DNA of 64,000 nt from Hymenobacter sp. DG01 (GCF_006352025.1 NZ_CP040936.1:2542001-2606000); one strand, 5' to 3'; positions 17,787 to 26,464 are shown, counted from the first letter of the stretch. A program made the numbers and translations. The notes: a model not told the origin generated them from the sequence alone.

Positions 17787-18203
17787 TTAGCTAACTGTAG
17801 GCGGGTTGCGGTTTACTACCGGACCGGCGCCGGCCAGCTGGCTTACCATGTCATCGAGAATTTCCTTGCTGTAGCCAATGCGGTTGGCATACTCCATACA
17901 CAGGCCGTACTCGCGGGGGTCAATCTGACCGTCCTGGAGCATCATCTGCACCAGTGTTTGCAGCTCCAGGGTGCGCTGCAGGCCATCGGCGGGCACCACA
18001 AAGCTCAGCACGCTGAGGTTGTCGGCCAGGGGCTGGGTTTGCTTGGAGGTCAGGCCCAGGCGGTTGCCAACCTGCAGCAGAAAGTCGCCTTCCTGCTCAT
18101 CCAGCTGGCCGTCGGCGGAGGCTATCAGGAGCAAATTCTGAAAGAAGCTCAGCTTCTTCTGCTCGGTATTCAAAACCTCTTCGAGGGAGTGTTGCGACTG
18201 CAT
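17787..18203 (-). CDS. TerB-like protein
   Basis: A 138-residue helical soluble protein. Two copies of an acidic EF-hand-like pattern stand out: ASADGQLDEQEGDFLLQ and LQDGQIDPREYGLC, as in the TerB/YebE family of tellurite-resistance and stress proteins. The fold is all alpha, and the paired D-G-x-hydrophobic-D/E motifs are its signature. TerB proteins bind metal ions and act with Ter partners, but no other ter gene is present here. The role is unknown. It diverges from the gene at 18402. Confidence 0.6.
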   Translation of the reverse strand: MQSQHSLEEVLNTEQKKLSFFQNLLLIASADGQLDEQEGDFLLQVGNRLGLTSKQTQPLADNLSVLSFVVPADGLQRTLELQTLVQMMLQDGQIDPREYGLCMEYANRIGYSKEILDDMVSQLAGAGPVVNRNPPTVS

Positions 18204-18401
18204 ATCGGGGGTGGTAGAAGGTAAAGAAACCGCCCGCTTCGGGGCGTCATTTCATTTCAACGCGGCCTCCGGCGGAAGGTTATTCGATGCGCTCTACGGC
18301 TCAGCCGGCCAACATTCCCTGCCGCATGTCGTTACTTTGGGCATCATTGTTCGATTTATGTGCCTTGCGTGGGCACCGGCTATTTTTGCGCGCGTATTTT
18401 C

Positions 18402-18809
18402 ATGACGACAACCTTACGACGAGGCGACGGCAGTATCTACCTGACTATTGAGCGCAACCTCCGCGACGACTGGGTGCACGCCCGCTGGCACGGCCGCCAG
18501 ACCCTGGGCACCGTCATGGACGGGGGCCTGACCTACCTGGACATGCTGCGGCAGGAGCCTTGCGCCCGCCTCCTCAACGACCACCGCGACCTGGTGGGGG
18601 CCTTCACCGAAGCCAACGACTGGATTCAGCAGGTCTGGACTCCGCTCATTATCGGGGCGGGGTTACGCTACATCGGGCAGGTAGTATCGCCGGATGTGTT
18701 CGGGCAGTTTTCCATGGAAGACCTGCAGCAGCGCATCGGCGACCAGCTCCAGATTCATATGTTTGAGAATTTGGAAGCGGCCAAAATCTGGCTGCGGGCC
18801 CAAGAGTAA
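18402..18809 (+). CDS. STAS/SpoIIAA-like protein
   Basis: A 135-residue protein started at the ATG at 18402. The sequence alternates strands and helices (SIYLTIERNLRDDWVHARWH, NDHRDLVGAFTEANDW, FENLEAAKIWLRAQE). The final motif, resembling VFEDLEAAKAWL, is typical of STAS/SEC14-type SpoIIAA-like proteins found in Bacteroidota. The conserved phospho-Ser of true anti-anti-sigma factors is not evident. The function is unknown. It converges on the pectinesterase gene, with 9 nt between the two stops. Confidence 0.55.
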   Translation: MTTTLRRGDGSIYLTIERNLRDDWVHARWHGRQTLGTVMDGGLTYLDMLRQEPCARLLNDHRDLVGAFTEANDWIQQVWTPLIIGAGLRYIGQVVSPDVFGQFSMEDLQQRIGDQLQIHMFENLEAAKIWLRAQE

Positions 18810-18818
18810 CCTTCCAGG

Positions 18819-19778
18819 CTAGCGCCGAGGCTTCCAGCCTATGGGGCCCGCGAAGATGCGCCGGAGCGTGTACGTTCGCGCCTCGCGCGCGGAAAGCTGC
18901 CGGGCCCAGGCCACGCGCGTAGTGGCCGGTGCTGCCCCGGGGCCCGTGGAGCGGTACTCGGCGTAGCGGGCCGTTTTCTCACTTTCCGGCTTTTTCCAGT
19001 TGTCCCAGCCGGCGGGCCGGATGTGGGAGCCCATGTAAGTACGCAGGTAGGTTACCTGGGCGTGCGGCTGCCAGGGCCGCCCCAACGCTACGTTAGTAGC
19101 CAGCGCGGTATCGGCCGTGAGCCTACACTTCCGGAATACAAAGCCGTAGGGCTGCTCCGCAGGGGTAGAAGCGGCCGTGATGTGGGAATTTTTCTTGCTC
19201 CGGATGGTGCAGCCCTCGAACACAGCCGTGCTGCTTCCGAAAATAAAGTCGGTGGTGCCTTCAATGAAGCACCCAGAAAAATACTGGCGGGTGCCGGCCG
19301 CGGCCAGAAACAGCGTATCCTGGTCGCCGAGGATGCGGCAGTTGCGGAAAGTGCAGCGGTCAGCCTCTACGTGCAGGGCTACCGCCTGCCCGGCGGTACG
19401 GCCGGCCGTGTTCTGAAACGTCAGGTTTTCGGCCCGGAAATCAGCGCCCTGCACCAGCACCGAGTAGGAAGTGTAGGTGTTGATGGCTCCCTTGCCGCTA
19501 TGGTCGTCGAAGGTCAGGATGGTCTGGTCCCGGTCTTCGCCCCGTAGGGTCAGGTGGGGTTTGGTGGCCGGTACCACCAGCTTTTCCTTGTAGGTACCCT
19601 TCCGGATGCGGATAATCACTTCCTGCCCCGACTGCGAAGGCGCCGCGTCAATGGCCGCTTGCACCATCCGGAACTGCCCGCTGCCGTCCTGGGCCACTAT
19701 CAACTCGGGTGGGCGGGCAGCGGCCATCAGGGCCAGGGGCAACAGTAGGAAGAGCAGGACAAGCAGCTTTTTTATCAT
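18819..19778 (-). CDS. Pectinesterase (CE8), secreted
   Basis: A 319-residue exported enzyme; the ATG at 19778 begins the signal peptide (MIKKLLVLLFLLLPLALMAA). It removes methyl groups from pectin. It has the right-handed beta-helix motifs of the family: AQDGSGQFRMVQAAIDAAPS, GQAVAL, the LGDQDTLFL motif with the catalytic Asp pair, GTTDFIFGSSTAVFE, and LGRPWQPHAQV. The C-terminal about 60 residues (RYAEYRSTGPGAAP ... REARTYTL) resemble the tail of the neighbour at 19862. The two genes are probably an old tandem duplication, co-transcribed in the leftward direction, and indicate growth on plant pectin. Confidence 0.9.
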   Translation of the reverse strand: MIKKLLVLLFLLLPLALMAAARPPELIVAQDGSGQFRMVQAAIDAAPSQSGQEVIIRIRKGTYKEKLVVPATKPHLTLRGEDRDQTILTFDDHSGKGAINTYTSYSVLVQGADFRAENLTFQNTAGRTAGQAVALHVEADRCTFRNCRILGDQDTLFLAAAGTRQYFSGCFIEGTTDFIFGSSTAVFEGCTIRSKKNSHITAASTPAEQPYGFVFRKCRLTADTALATNVALGRPWQPHAQVTYLRTYMGSHIRPAGWDNWKKPESEKTARYAEYRSTGPGAAPATTRVAWARQLSAREARTYTLRRIFAGPIGWKPRR

Positions 19779-19861
19779 CACAAAAGAAATCAGGAGGCAC
19801 ACTATCCGGCCCGGCTAATTGCAGGGGCCGTAGGCCCTACCCCCGGTTCTGTCTTGAAACC

Positions 19862-20800
19862 TTAGTTCTGAGTAGGGTCCCAGCCGCGCAGCACGGTGGG
19901 CAGGGCATATTGGCTGGCTTCGGCATCGGAAAGCTGCCGGGCCCAGGCCACGCGCTGTTTGGGGGCCGCGCCGGGGCCGCGGCTCTGGTACTCGGCGTAG
20001 CGGGCGGTTTGCTGGTTGCTTTCCTTGTCCCAATGGTCCCAGCCCTCGGATTTAATCAGTTTGCCTAGCTCGCAGCGCAGAAACACGGTTTTGGCGTAGG
20101 GCCGCCAGGGCCGCCCGAGGTAGAAGCTGCCGGCGGGGGCGTCGCCGGTAAGGCGGCACTGGTTGAACACGTAGCCGTAGCGGGTGCTGTCGGGGGTAGA
20201 AGCGGCCGTGACGAAGCCGCCGGTTTTGCAGAAAATGGTGCAGCGCTCAAACCACGCCGTGCTGCTGCCGAAGATGAAATCTACGGTGCCCTCAATGTAG
20301 CAGTCCTCGTAGTACTGGCGGCTGCCGTAGCCGTAGGTGTAAAGCGTATCCTGAAAACCCAGGAAGCGGCAGTTCCGGAACCGCGCTTTGTCGCCGGCCA
20401 CCCACATAGCCACGGCCTGCCCCACCGGCCCCGAGGAGTTCTGAAACGTGAGGTTTTCGGCGGTGAAGTCGGGGCCGTAGATGTAGCAGCTGGCCGAGCC
20501 GGAAGTGCCTTTGTCCTCCCCGAAGATGTTTTTCTTCTGGTTGTAGTCGTCGTAGGTAAGAATGGTTTTCTCCCGGTCCTCGCCCACTATTTTCACAAAG
20601 TGCTTGGAGCCGGCCAGAATGAGCTTCTCCTTGTACACGCCTTTCTTGATGAAGATGGTGGTGACTTTTTTGCGGAAGTCGGGCACTGCGTTGAAGGCTT
20701 CCTGCACCGTCCGGAACTGCCCGCTACCGTCCTGGGCCACCACAAAATCGTGGCCCAGCGTCAGCCAGAAGAGCAGGAAGAGAAGCAGAACGGGTTTCAT
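19862..20800 (-). CDS. Pectinesterase (CE8), secreted, tandem paralogue
   Basis: A 312-residue pectinesterase with a short signal peptide (MKPVLLLFLLFWLTLGHD) from the ATG at 20800. Motifs: AQDGSGQFRTVQEAFNAVPD, GQAVAMWV, FLGFQDTLYTYG with catalytic Asp, GTVDFIFGSSTAWFERC, and LGRPWRPYAKTVF. It is close to the downstream gene at 18819, with the same order of motifs and a similar C-terminal WARQLSDAEASQY stretch. The gap between the genes is 83 nt. Demethylated pectin is normally passed to lyases or polygalacturonases, none of which is in the window. Confidence 0.9.
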   Translation of the reverse strand: MKPVLLLFLLFWLTLGHDFVVAQDGSGQFRTVQEAFNAVPDFRKKVTTIFIKKGVYKEKLILAGSKHFVKIVGEDREKTILTYDDYNQKKNIFGEDKGTSGSASCYIYGPDFTAENLTFQNSSGPVGQAVAMWVAGDKARFRNCRFLGFQDTLYTYGYGSRQYYEDCYIEGTVDFIFGSSTAWFERCTIFCKTGGFVTAASTPDSTRYGYVFNQCRLTGDAPAGSFYLGRPWRPYAKTVFLRCELGKLIKSEGWDHWDKESNQQTARYAEYQSRGPGAAPKQRVAWARQLSDAEASQYALPTVLRGWDPTQN

Positions 20801-20918
20801 AGCGCGTGGGTAGGTAGGGCGGCAACTTATCGGAAATCCGCTGGATTCAGCCGTTTCGGCCTCGCTATTTCCGCGCAAACGTTGTCGGGAACGTTGCCGC
20901 TCCCTACCCCTCCGTTAG

Positions 20919-20960
20919 CGCCAAAGCCCCCCTGGGTCTGGACCCAGGGGGGCTTTGGCG
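20919..20960. terminator. Very strong terminator downstream of the P450 gene
   Basis: A perfect 20-bp stem (20919-20938 with 20941-20960, core CCAAAGCCCCCCTGGGTC) has a 2-nt loop. It lies just downstream of the leftward P450 gene and upstream of the pectinesterase promoter region, which insulates the two units. Confidence 0.85.
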
Positions 20961-20977
20961 TGTAACCTCACACATTC

Positions 20978-22315
20978 CTACCCCTTGTGAAAGGGACAAC
21001 CCATAGCCATAGCGGTGGCTTGCTCACTACCCGCGGCCGGCATGGGCAGGGCCGCCAAGGCGCCTTTGCCCGTAGCGCGTACATGGGTCATCACGAAGCC
21101 GGAGGCGGGCAGCGTGGGCATGCGGGTCAGGTCGTAGCTCAGGTCCTGGGTTGGCACATCATAGCGGATGCCGTCGTTGAGGAAGGCTATGGCTTGCTTC
21201 AGGGCTTCAATGGTAATCCACTCGCCGGCGCAGCGGTGGCCGGTCAGGAATTCGCCCCCGCCCTGTGGAATGAAGTCGTAGGGGCTGCGCTGCCACTGCC
21301 GGAACCGCTCGGGCCAAAAAACTTCCGGGTCTTGCCACTCCCGCTCGTCGCGGTTGGTGCCGTACACGTCCAGCAGCACCATCGTGCCCTTCGGAAACTC
21401 GAAGCCGTGCCAGGTAAAGTCCTCGCGCACCAGTGCGCCTACAAACGGAGTGAAGGGGAAATAACGGCGTACTTCCTGCACAAACAGCTCGGCGTAGTCC
21501 TCAGCGGGGTTGCGCAACAGCTGGCGGTAGGCGGGGTGCTCGTGCAGGGCCAGGGCCGCGAAGGTGATGTAGGTAGCAATGGCCACAATGGGCCGGGTGG
21601 CGTTCATCAGCTCAATGGCGGCCATTTGCACGTCCAGCAATTCGCCGTTCGAGTCCCGGTACCAGGCCACTGTATGGGCCGGAGAGCCTTCCTGCACCGG
21701 CAGCTGGCCCTTCCGGATGGCCCGGATAATGCCGCGCATCCACTTTTCGCCGCGGCTGCGGGCCTGCTTGCCGCGCCAGTGTCGGGGCCCTACCCCACCA
21801 AAGCCATCCACCATGTCGCCGAAGTCGCGGGCGCGCTTGCTTACTTCGTCTTCCGGTAGCGGCACCTCGGCCCAGGCGCAGGCCGCCCGGCACAGAATTT
21901 CCTGGGCTTCGCGGAACAGCACTACCCGGTCCATTTTCTCCCAGCGGTGAGCGTAGCGCTGCCACTGCTCGGCCAGCAGGCTCATCAGCCGCTCCCGACT
22001 GGCGGGCCCCATCAAAGCCATAAACATTTCCTTGCGGCAACGGTGCTCCCCGTTGTCGCGGGTCTGGATGGCATCTACCCCCATGAGCGTGGTTTGCACC
22101 CGGCGCGGCACGGCCCCCTTCCGGATGAAAAGCTTGGGATTATAGAACAGCTCGGCGGCCTCGGCTCCATGCAGGCAAATGGCCTTCATGCCCATCAGCC
22201 GGATCTGGAAGATGTCGGAGTCGAAGCGCTGGCTGCGGTTGTAGAGGAAGGGGTAGCCTTCGCGCAGTACATCCAGGGTACTATCGAAGCTCGGGTCGCG
22301 GAAAATCTTGGGCAT
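20978..22315 (-). CDS. Cytochrome P450, CYP152 fatty-acid peroxygenase-like
   Basis: A 445-residue P450 of the H2O2-using CYP152 type, like P450 BS-beta and SP-alpha. The diagnostic segment NATRPIVAIATY carries the Arg-Pro pair that binds the fatty-acid carboxylate and replaces the usual acid-alcohol pair. The K-helix ExxR motif is EVRRYFPF. The heme loop is PQGGGEFLTGHRCAGEW with the proximal Cys. The enzyme should hydroxylate or decarboxylate fatty acids using hydrogen peroxide with no redox partner, and no ferredoxin or reductase gene is nearby. A short low-complexity C-terminal extension (ending AMGCPFHKG) is not part of the usual family. Confidence 0.88.
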   Translation of the reverse strand: MPKIFRDPSFDSTLDVLREGYPFLYNRSQRFDSDIFQIRLMGMKAICLHGAEAAELFYNPKLFIRKGAVPRRVQTTLMGVDAIQTRDNGEHRCRKEMFMALMGPASRERLMSLLAEQWQRYAHRWEKMDRVVLFREAQEILCRAACAWAEVPLPEDEVSKRARDFGDMVDGFGGVGPRHWRGKQARSRGEKWMRGIIRAIRKGQLPVQEGSPAHTVAWYRDSNGELLDVQMAAIELMNATRPIVAIATYITFAALALHEHPAYRQLLRNPAEDYAELFVQEVRRYFPFTPFVGALVREDFTWHGFEFPKGTMVLLDVYGTNRDEREWQDPEVFWPERFRQWQRSPYDFIPQGGGEFLTGHRCAGEWITIEALKQAIAFLNDGIRYDVPTQDLSYDLTRMPTLPASGFVMTHVRATGKGALAALPMPAAGSEQATAMAMGCPFHKG

Positions 22316-22604
22316 AGCAGGTAGGTAGTAAGCGTGTGAGCCGCCGAAACGGATGCCTTTACCTTACGGGCCAGCGCCGCTGAGGATACTGTGGAGCTAT
22401 GGGAAGCACCACCTTCGTCTTGGGCTTCCCATCATATCGAGCAACCTGTACTATGCCCCAGGCCGCCCGCGTCTTCGGGCATAGCTCTCCCCTAAATGGC
22501 GCATCCTGGCTCCGAAAAGTCGCCATACCAATCATTTTATAGCTCTGCGTTATGGAATTCAGGCAAGCTGTGCATCTACCCGATGTACTCTTTTCCCGTT
22601 TGCC

Positions 22605-23525
22605 ATGAAGCACCTTTTACTTTTCGTCTTTTCGTTGCTGCATCTATCGGCTTTAGCCCAACAGGCCCAGGTTACTGGCCGGGTGCTTGACGACAAAACC
22701 GGGGCCGGCCTGCCCGGCGTTACCATTCTGCAAAAGGGCACTACCAACGGTATTTCCTCTAACGACGACGGTCGTTTTACACTAAGCGTAGCTACCAGCG
22801 CCGATAGCATAACACTTCAGATTTCTTCCATCGGTTTCGTAGCGAAGCAATTGCAGACAGCGCCCGGCGATACTATCATCGTTCGACTACGCCCCGACTC
22901 CCGGGAATTCTGTGACTTGTCGGTGGCGATGTATTCCAAGCTGGAGCTGAAGCTTTCCAGCGGGGTCCGGTATGCCCCGCTGGGCGGCAGTATCAGGGTT
23001 TTCAGCCCCCGCCGCTTCAGCAAGTCGTTGGCGGCTACGTTTGGCTACCAGACCAACCTTGACCGCAACTACGCCCTGACCGCTGGTGTACGCCTGCCCT
23101 CTCTCCTGAACAGCAACCGCCTTTACATCGAGGAAAATGTGGCGTATGAGCACCTGCGGGCGGAAGCAGCGGCTATTGACTTCCGCAGCTACGTAGCTAC
23201 CGTTGCGTTAAGCCTGCAGGGCTACAACCGGCGTATTCCGGTGCTGCTGCTAGGCGGCGGCCATGCCAGCTACCGCACTTTGCCAGGAAGCCATGAAATT
23301 ACAGACCGGACTGGCGCCGGATACACCGTAGGGCTGCGCCACGAGTTTCTGTCCTACCCCTTCCCGATTTTCGGCTCCGTTCAGGCTACCCGCTGGCCCG
23401 GCTACTGGCAGTGGCAGGGCCGGCTGGCTCACCCGCTGCCCCTAAACCTGCAGGCGGGGGTAGAAATCAACTCCCTGCGCACCTACACGGAAGTAGCCCT
23501 GACGCTCAGCCGTTTCTTTTACTAA
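22605..23525 (+). CDS. Carboxypeptidase-regulatory-like domain protein with a small outer-membrane barrel
   Basis: A 306-residue exported protein. A signal peptide (MKHLLLFVFSLLHLSALAQQ) is followed by a CarboxypepD_reg-like domain at about 20-100 (VTGRVLDDKTGAGLPGVTIL ... ISSIGFVAKQ), as at the N-terminus of SusC proteins. Residues about 110-306 consist of amphipathic strands separated by turns and end in RFFY, consistent with an 8- to 10-strand outer-membrane barrel. It lacks the TonB plug of true receptors. The role is unknown; comparable small proteins are common in Bacteroidota outer membranes. Confidence 0.72.
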   Translation: MKHLLLFVFSLLHLSALAQQAQVTGRVLDDKTGAGLPGVTILQKGTTNGISSNDDGRFTLSVATSADSITLQISSIGFVAKQLQTAPGDTIIVRLRPDSREFCDLSVAMYSKLELKLSSGVRYAPLGGSIRVFSPRRFSKSLAATFGYQTNLDRNYALTAGVRLPSLLNSNRLYIEENVAYEHLRAEAAAIDFRSYVATVALSLQGYNRRIPVLLLGGGHASYRTLPGSHEITDRTGAGYTVGLRHEFLSYPFPIFGSVQATRWPGYWQWQGRLAHPLPLNLQAGVEINSLRTYTEVALTLSRFFY

Positions 23526-23554
23526 CCGGAAGGCGCCTACCCCAATCTAAACGC

Positions 23555-23586
23555 AAAAGCCCAGCCATGTAAGCTGGGCTTTTTTA
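23555..23586. terminator. Terminator between convergent barrel gene and fabI
   Basis: An AAAAGCCCAGC / GCTGGGCTTTT stem with a 7-nt loop is followed by a T run. It lies between two convergent genes and can act in both directions. Confidence 0.85.
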
Positions 23587-23604
23587 TTGTGAACAGCTGG
23601 CAGC

Positions 23605-24426
23605 CTAGGCTTTGCTATTGGTAATAACCTCCACGATTTCCTCCGAAATACCGGTGGTGCTGAAGCCGCCGTCGTGCATGAGGTTCTGCATGGTCACGTA
23701 GCGGGTCAAATCCGAAAACAGGCTGATGCAGTAGTCGGCGCAGGCTTCGGCAGGAGCGTTACCCAGGGGCGACAATTTATCAGCGTAGGTATAGAACGCA
23801 TCGAAGCCGCTGATACCAGTACCGGCCGTGGTTTTGGTGGGCGACTGTGAAACGGTGTTCACGCGCACTTTCTTCAGCTTGCCGAGGCGCTGACCGTAGC
23901 TACGGGCAATGCTTTCGAGCACAGCTTTGGCCTGCGACATGTCGGTGTAGTCGAGGAAGGCGCGCTGGGCCGCAATGTAGCTCAGGGCCACCACCGAGCC
24001 CCACTCATTGAAGGCATCCTGCTTCTCGGCCACAGCCAGCATCTTGTGCAGCGACAGAGCCGATACGTCCAGGGTTTTCTGGTACCACTCGTAGTTCAGC
24101 TCGCCGTAGTGCTTGCCCTTGCGGATGTTGGCACTCATGCCAATGCTGTGCAGCACGAAATCAAGCTTGCCGCCAAGCTGCTCCTGAGCGCCGCTGAACA
24201 GCTTCTCCAGGTCCTCCATAGAGGTAGCATCAGCCGGGATGATAGGTGCGTTGCACTGCTCCGAAAGCTTGTTGATTTCGCCCATGCGCATGGCCAGCGG
24301 GGCATTGGTGAGCACAAAGCGGGCACCTTCGGCGTGGGCCTTCAGGGCTACTTTCCAGGCAATAGATTCCTCGTTCAGGGCACCCGAAATGATGCCGACC
24401 TTACCAGCGAGTAGGTTATTAGACAT
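23605..24426 (-). CDS. fabI: Enoyl-[acyl-carrier-protein] reductase FabI
   Basis: A 273-residue NADH-dependent SDR enzyme that performs the last step of each fatty-acid elongation round. The ATG at 24426 begins the family N-terminus (AGKVGIISGALNEESIAWKV), which is the modified Rossmann motif. The active site has the two Tyr/Lys pattern YIAAQRAFLDYTDMSQAKA, as in E. coli FabI. It is the FabI type targeted by triclosan. It follows recN leftward with a repeat-rich 132-nt gap, so co-transcription is uncertain. Confidence 0.95.
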   Translation of the reverse strand: MSNNLLAGKVGIISGALNEESIAWKVALKAHAEGARFVLTNAPLAMRMGEINKLSEQCNAPIIPADATSMEDLEKLFSGAQEQLGGKLDFVLHSIGMSANIRKGKHYGELNYEWYQKTLDVSALSLHKMLAVAEKQDAFNEWGSVVALSYIAAQRAFLDYTDMSQAKAVLESIARSYGQRLGKLKKVRVNTVSQSPTKTTAGTGISGFDAFYTYADKLSPLGNAPAEACADYCISLFSDLTRYVTMQNLMHDGGFSTTGISEEIVEVITNSKA

Positions 24427-24427
24427 G

Positions 24428-24546
24428 TGGTGAAATGGTGAGATGGTGAAATGGTGAGTTGATGTTCTTGGCTCCACTGCACCGTTTGAAACTCCAGGTT
24501 AGCGGCTGCCAAGTTAACCATTCACAACTCACTATTTCACCATCTC
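24428..24546. repeat. Tandem and inverted repeat between fabI and recN
   Basis: Two tandem 16-nt units (TGGTGAAATGGTGAGA then TGGTGAAATGGTGAGT) lie at 24428-24459. A 22-nt arm at 24440-24461 pairs with 24525-24546 in inverted orientation, with one mismatch. It is probably a dispersed Hymenobacter-type repeat; it could also form a hairpin in the recN-fabI transcript. Confidence 0.65.
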
Positions 24547-24558
24547 GCTATTTCGCCC

Positions 24559-26232
24559 CTACCCTACCAGCTCCTCGCCGCGCATGGCCAGCAGCTCGCG
24601 GGCGCTCTGGTAGGCGTGCTGGCTGGGGTTGGCACCCGAAATCATCTGGGCAATTTCGTGGATGCGCTCCTCCAGGTTCAGCATCCGGATGCTGCTCACG
24701 GTGCGGTCGGCGCGGTCTTCCTTGTACACAAAGTAGTGCGCGTCGCCGGCGGCGGCCATCTGGGGTAGGTGGCTGATGGTGATGAGCTGATGCTTCCGGG
24801 CCATCTGCTGCATCATGCGGCCTACCTTCACGGCAATTTCCCCGCTGATGCCTGTGTCAATTTCATCGAAGACGATGGTGGGCAGGGCGGTTTTATCGGC
24901 CAGCATGTACTTAATGCAAAGCATGAGGCGCGAGAACTCCCCACCCGAAGCCGCTTTACTCAGGGTCTGGGGCTGAGCGCCTTTGTTGGCCGTGAACAGG
25001 ATGCTGATTACGTCGATGCCGCTGGTGGCGGGCGGGCCTTCCTGATGCTGTACCACAATGCGGGAGTTGGGCATACCCAGGTCAGCCAACAGGCTTACCA
25101 GCTCCTTTTCAAACTTCGGGAACACCTTACGGCGCGCTTCCGAGAGGCGGCTGGCCTGCTTTTTCACCGTGGCCAAGGCACCTTCGGCGTCGCGGCGCAG
25201 GCGGGCAATCTGCTTATCCAGGTTAAGCACGGAGCCTACTTTGTCGCGCAGGTCGCCTCGCACGGTCAGCAGCCCTACCACGTCGCGGACCTGGTGCTTG
25301 CGCTGCAGGTTGTAGAGCACATTCAGGCGGCCCTGCAGTTCATCAATGCGGGCGGGGTCGCCCTCGGTGCGACGCTCTACTACCTCTATTTCGTCGGCAA
25401 TGTCATGAAGCTCAATCAGGCAGCTGTCGAGGCGGTGTTTCAGCTCGCGGGCCTGCTCCGAGTAGCCGGTAATCTGGCCCAGCAGGGTAGCGGCCTCCTT
25501 CATGGCGCTGGTGGCGCAGTACTCGCTTTCCGTCAGGCTTTGCAGGGCTGAGGTCAGCTTGAACTTGATTTCTTCGGCGTGCTCCAGCTCTTTTACTTCC
25601 TGCTCCAGGTCGTCCTGCTGCTCGTTGTCGAGGCGAGCATCTTCCAACTCACTGAGCAGAAAGCTGTGGTAGTCCAGCTCCTTATTGGCCTGGGCCACCT
25701 GGTCCTCCAGTGTTTTCAGGTCGGCTTCCAGCTTGCGGTACTGACGGTAGGCATTGCTGTACTGGGCGCGGGTAGGCACCAGTCCGGCGTACAAATCCAG
25801 CAGGTTCAGCTGAAACACGGCATCCCCCAGCAACAGCGTGTCGTGCTGGGAGTGAATGTCCATGAGGTTAGCCCCAATGTTACGCAGGGTTTCCAGGGTC
25901 ACGGGCGTATCGTTCACGAAGGCCCTGGACTTGCCGGCCGGACTAATCTCGCGGCGCAGAATACACTGGGTATCGTAATCGAGGTCTTCGGCCTCGAAGA
26001 TATCCTGGAGTTGGTAGCTTCGGATATCAAACTGGCCTTCAATCACACACTTCTTCTCCGTATCGAAAAGCATGCGCGAATCGGCCCGGTTGCCGAGCAG
26101 CAGGCCAATGGCGCCCAGCATAATGGACTTGCCCGCGCCGGTTTCGCCGGTAATGATATTCAGGAGGGCCGAGGGTTGCAGCTGAAGCTGCTCAATCAGG
26201 GCGTAGTTTCGGATGCGCAGGTCAACGAGCAT
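24559..26232 (-). CDS. recN: DNA repair protein RecN
   Basis: A 557-residue SMC-like ATPase that helps repair double-strand breaks. The ATG at 26232 opens the family start (MLVDLRIRNYALIEQLQLQ). Walker A is GETGAGKSIML; a long central coiled coil follows (about 160-380). The C-terminal half gives the signature SGGEFSRLMLCIKYM, Walker B TIVFDEIDTGISG and the ISHLPQMAA switch. The gene lies about 260 nt downstream of porD. Two palindromes sit in this gap and could regulate it; RecN is SOS-induced in other bacteria. Confidence 0.95.
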   Translation of the reverse strand: MLVDLRIRNYALIEQLQLQPSALLNIITGETGAGKSIMLGAIGLLLGNRADSRMLFDTEKKCVIEGQFDIRSYQLQDIFEAEDLDYDTQCILRREISPAGKSRAFVNDTPVTLETLRNIGANLMDIHSQHDTLLLGDAVFQLNLLDLYAGLVPTRAQYSNAYRQYRKLEADLKTLEDQVAQANKELDYHSFLLSELEDARLDNEQQDDLEQEVKELEHAEEIKFKLTSALQSLTESEYCATSAMKEAATLLGQITGYSEQARELKHRLDSCLIELHDIADEIEVVERRTEGDPARIDELQGRLNVLYNLQRKHQVRDVVGLLTVRGDLRDKVGSVLNLDKQIARLRRDAEGALATVKKQASRLSEARRKVFPKFEKELVSLLADLGMPNSRIVVQHQEGPPATSGIDVISILFTANKGAQPQTLSKAASGGEFSRLMLCIKYMLADKTALPTIVFDEIDTGISGEIAVKVGRMMQQMARKHQLITISHLPQMAAAGDAHYFVYKEDRADRTVSSIRMLNLEERIHEIAQMISGANPSQHAYQSARELLAMRGEELVG

Positions 26233-26308
26233 AGCAATCCACAATGAGGGCCGCACAACCAGCCGTAGCTGACAAAAGAGAAAAGCTACGGGCCGGCCAC
26301 AACCGGGT

Positions 26309-26333
26309 CTAGTAGCTTTAGCAAAGCTACTAG
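26309..26333. promoter_or_regulatory. 25-bp palindrome upstream of recN
   Basis: CTAGTAGCTTT at 26309-26319 and AAAGCTACTAG at 26323-26333 are perfect inverted arms around AGC. It lies 77 nt upstream of the recN start in an AT-richer gap. It may be an operator for a dimeric regulator or a small hairpin; no clear T run supports a terminator. Confidence 0.4.
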
Positions 26334-26366
26334 CTCATTTAGTTAATTGCTAATTTATTTTGACCT

Positions 26367-26464
26367 CGGATAAGAACGGTTGGTAGAACGGATAGCAGCA
26401 GATAAGGCAGCTACCTTGAAGAGCAAGTTATTTATCTATTCCTATCCAAATCCGTTCTTATCCG
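26367..26464. repeat. Long-loop inverted repeat between porD and recN
   Basis: CGGATAAGAACGG at 26367-26379 pairs perfectly with CCGTTCTTATCCG at 26452-26464, with 72 nt between. The pair lies directly downstream of porD (end 26490). It could fold in the transcript leading to recN or mark a small mobile repeat. Confidence 0.5.

Noticed and set aside
17787..18203. Tellurite-resistance operon
   Set aside because: Only one TerB-like protein is present; no TerC, TerD or TerZ gene is nearby.
24428..24459. Possible CRISPR-like repeat
   Set aside because: Only two adjacent 16-nt units without spacers; not a CRISPR array.
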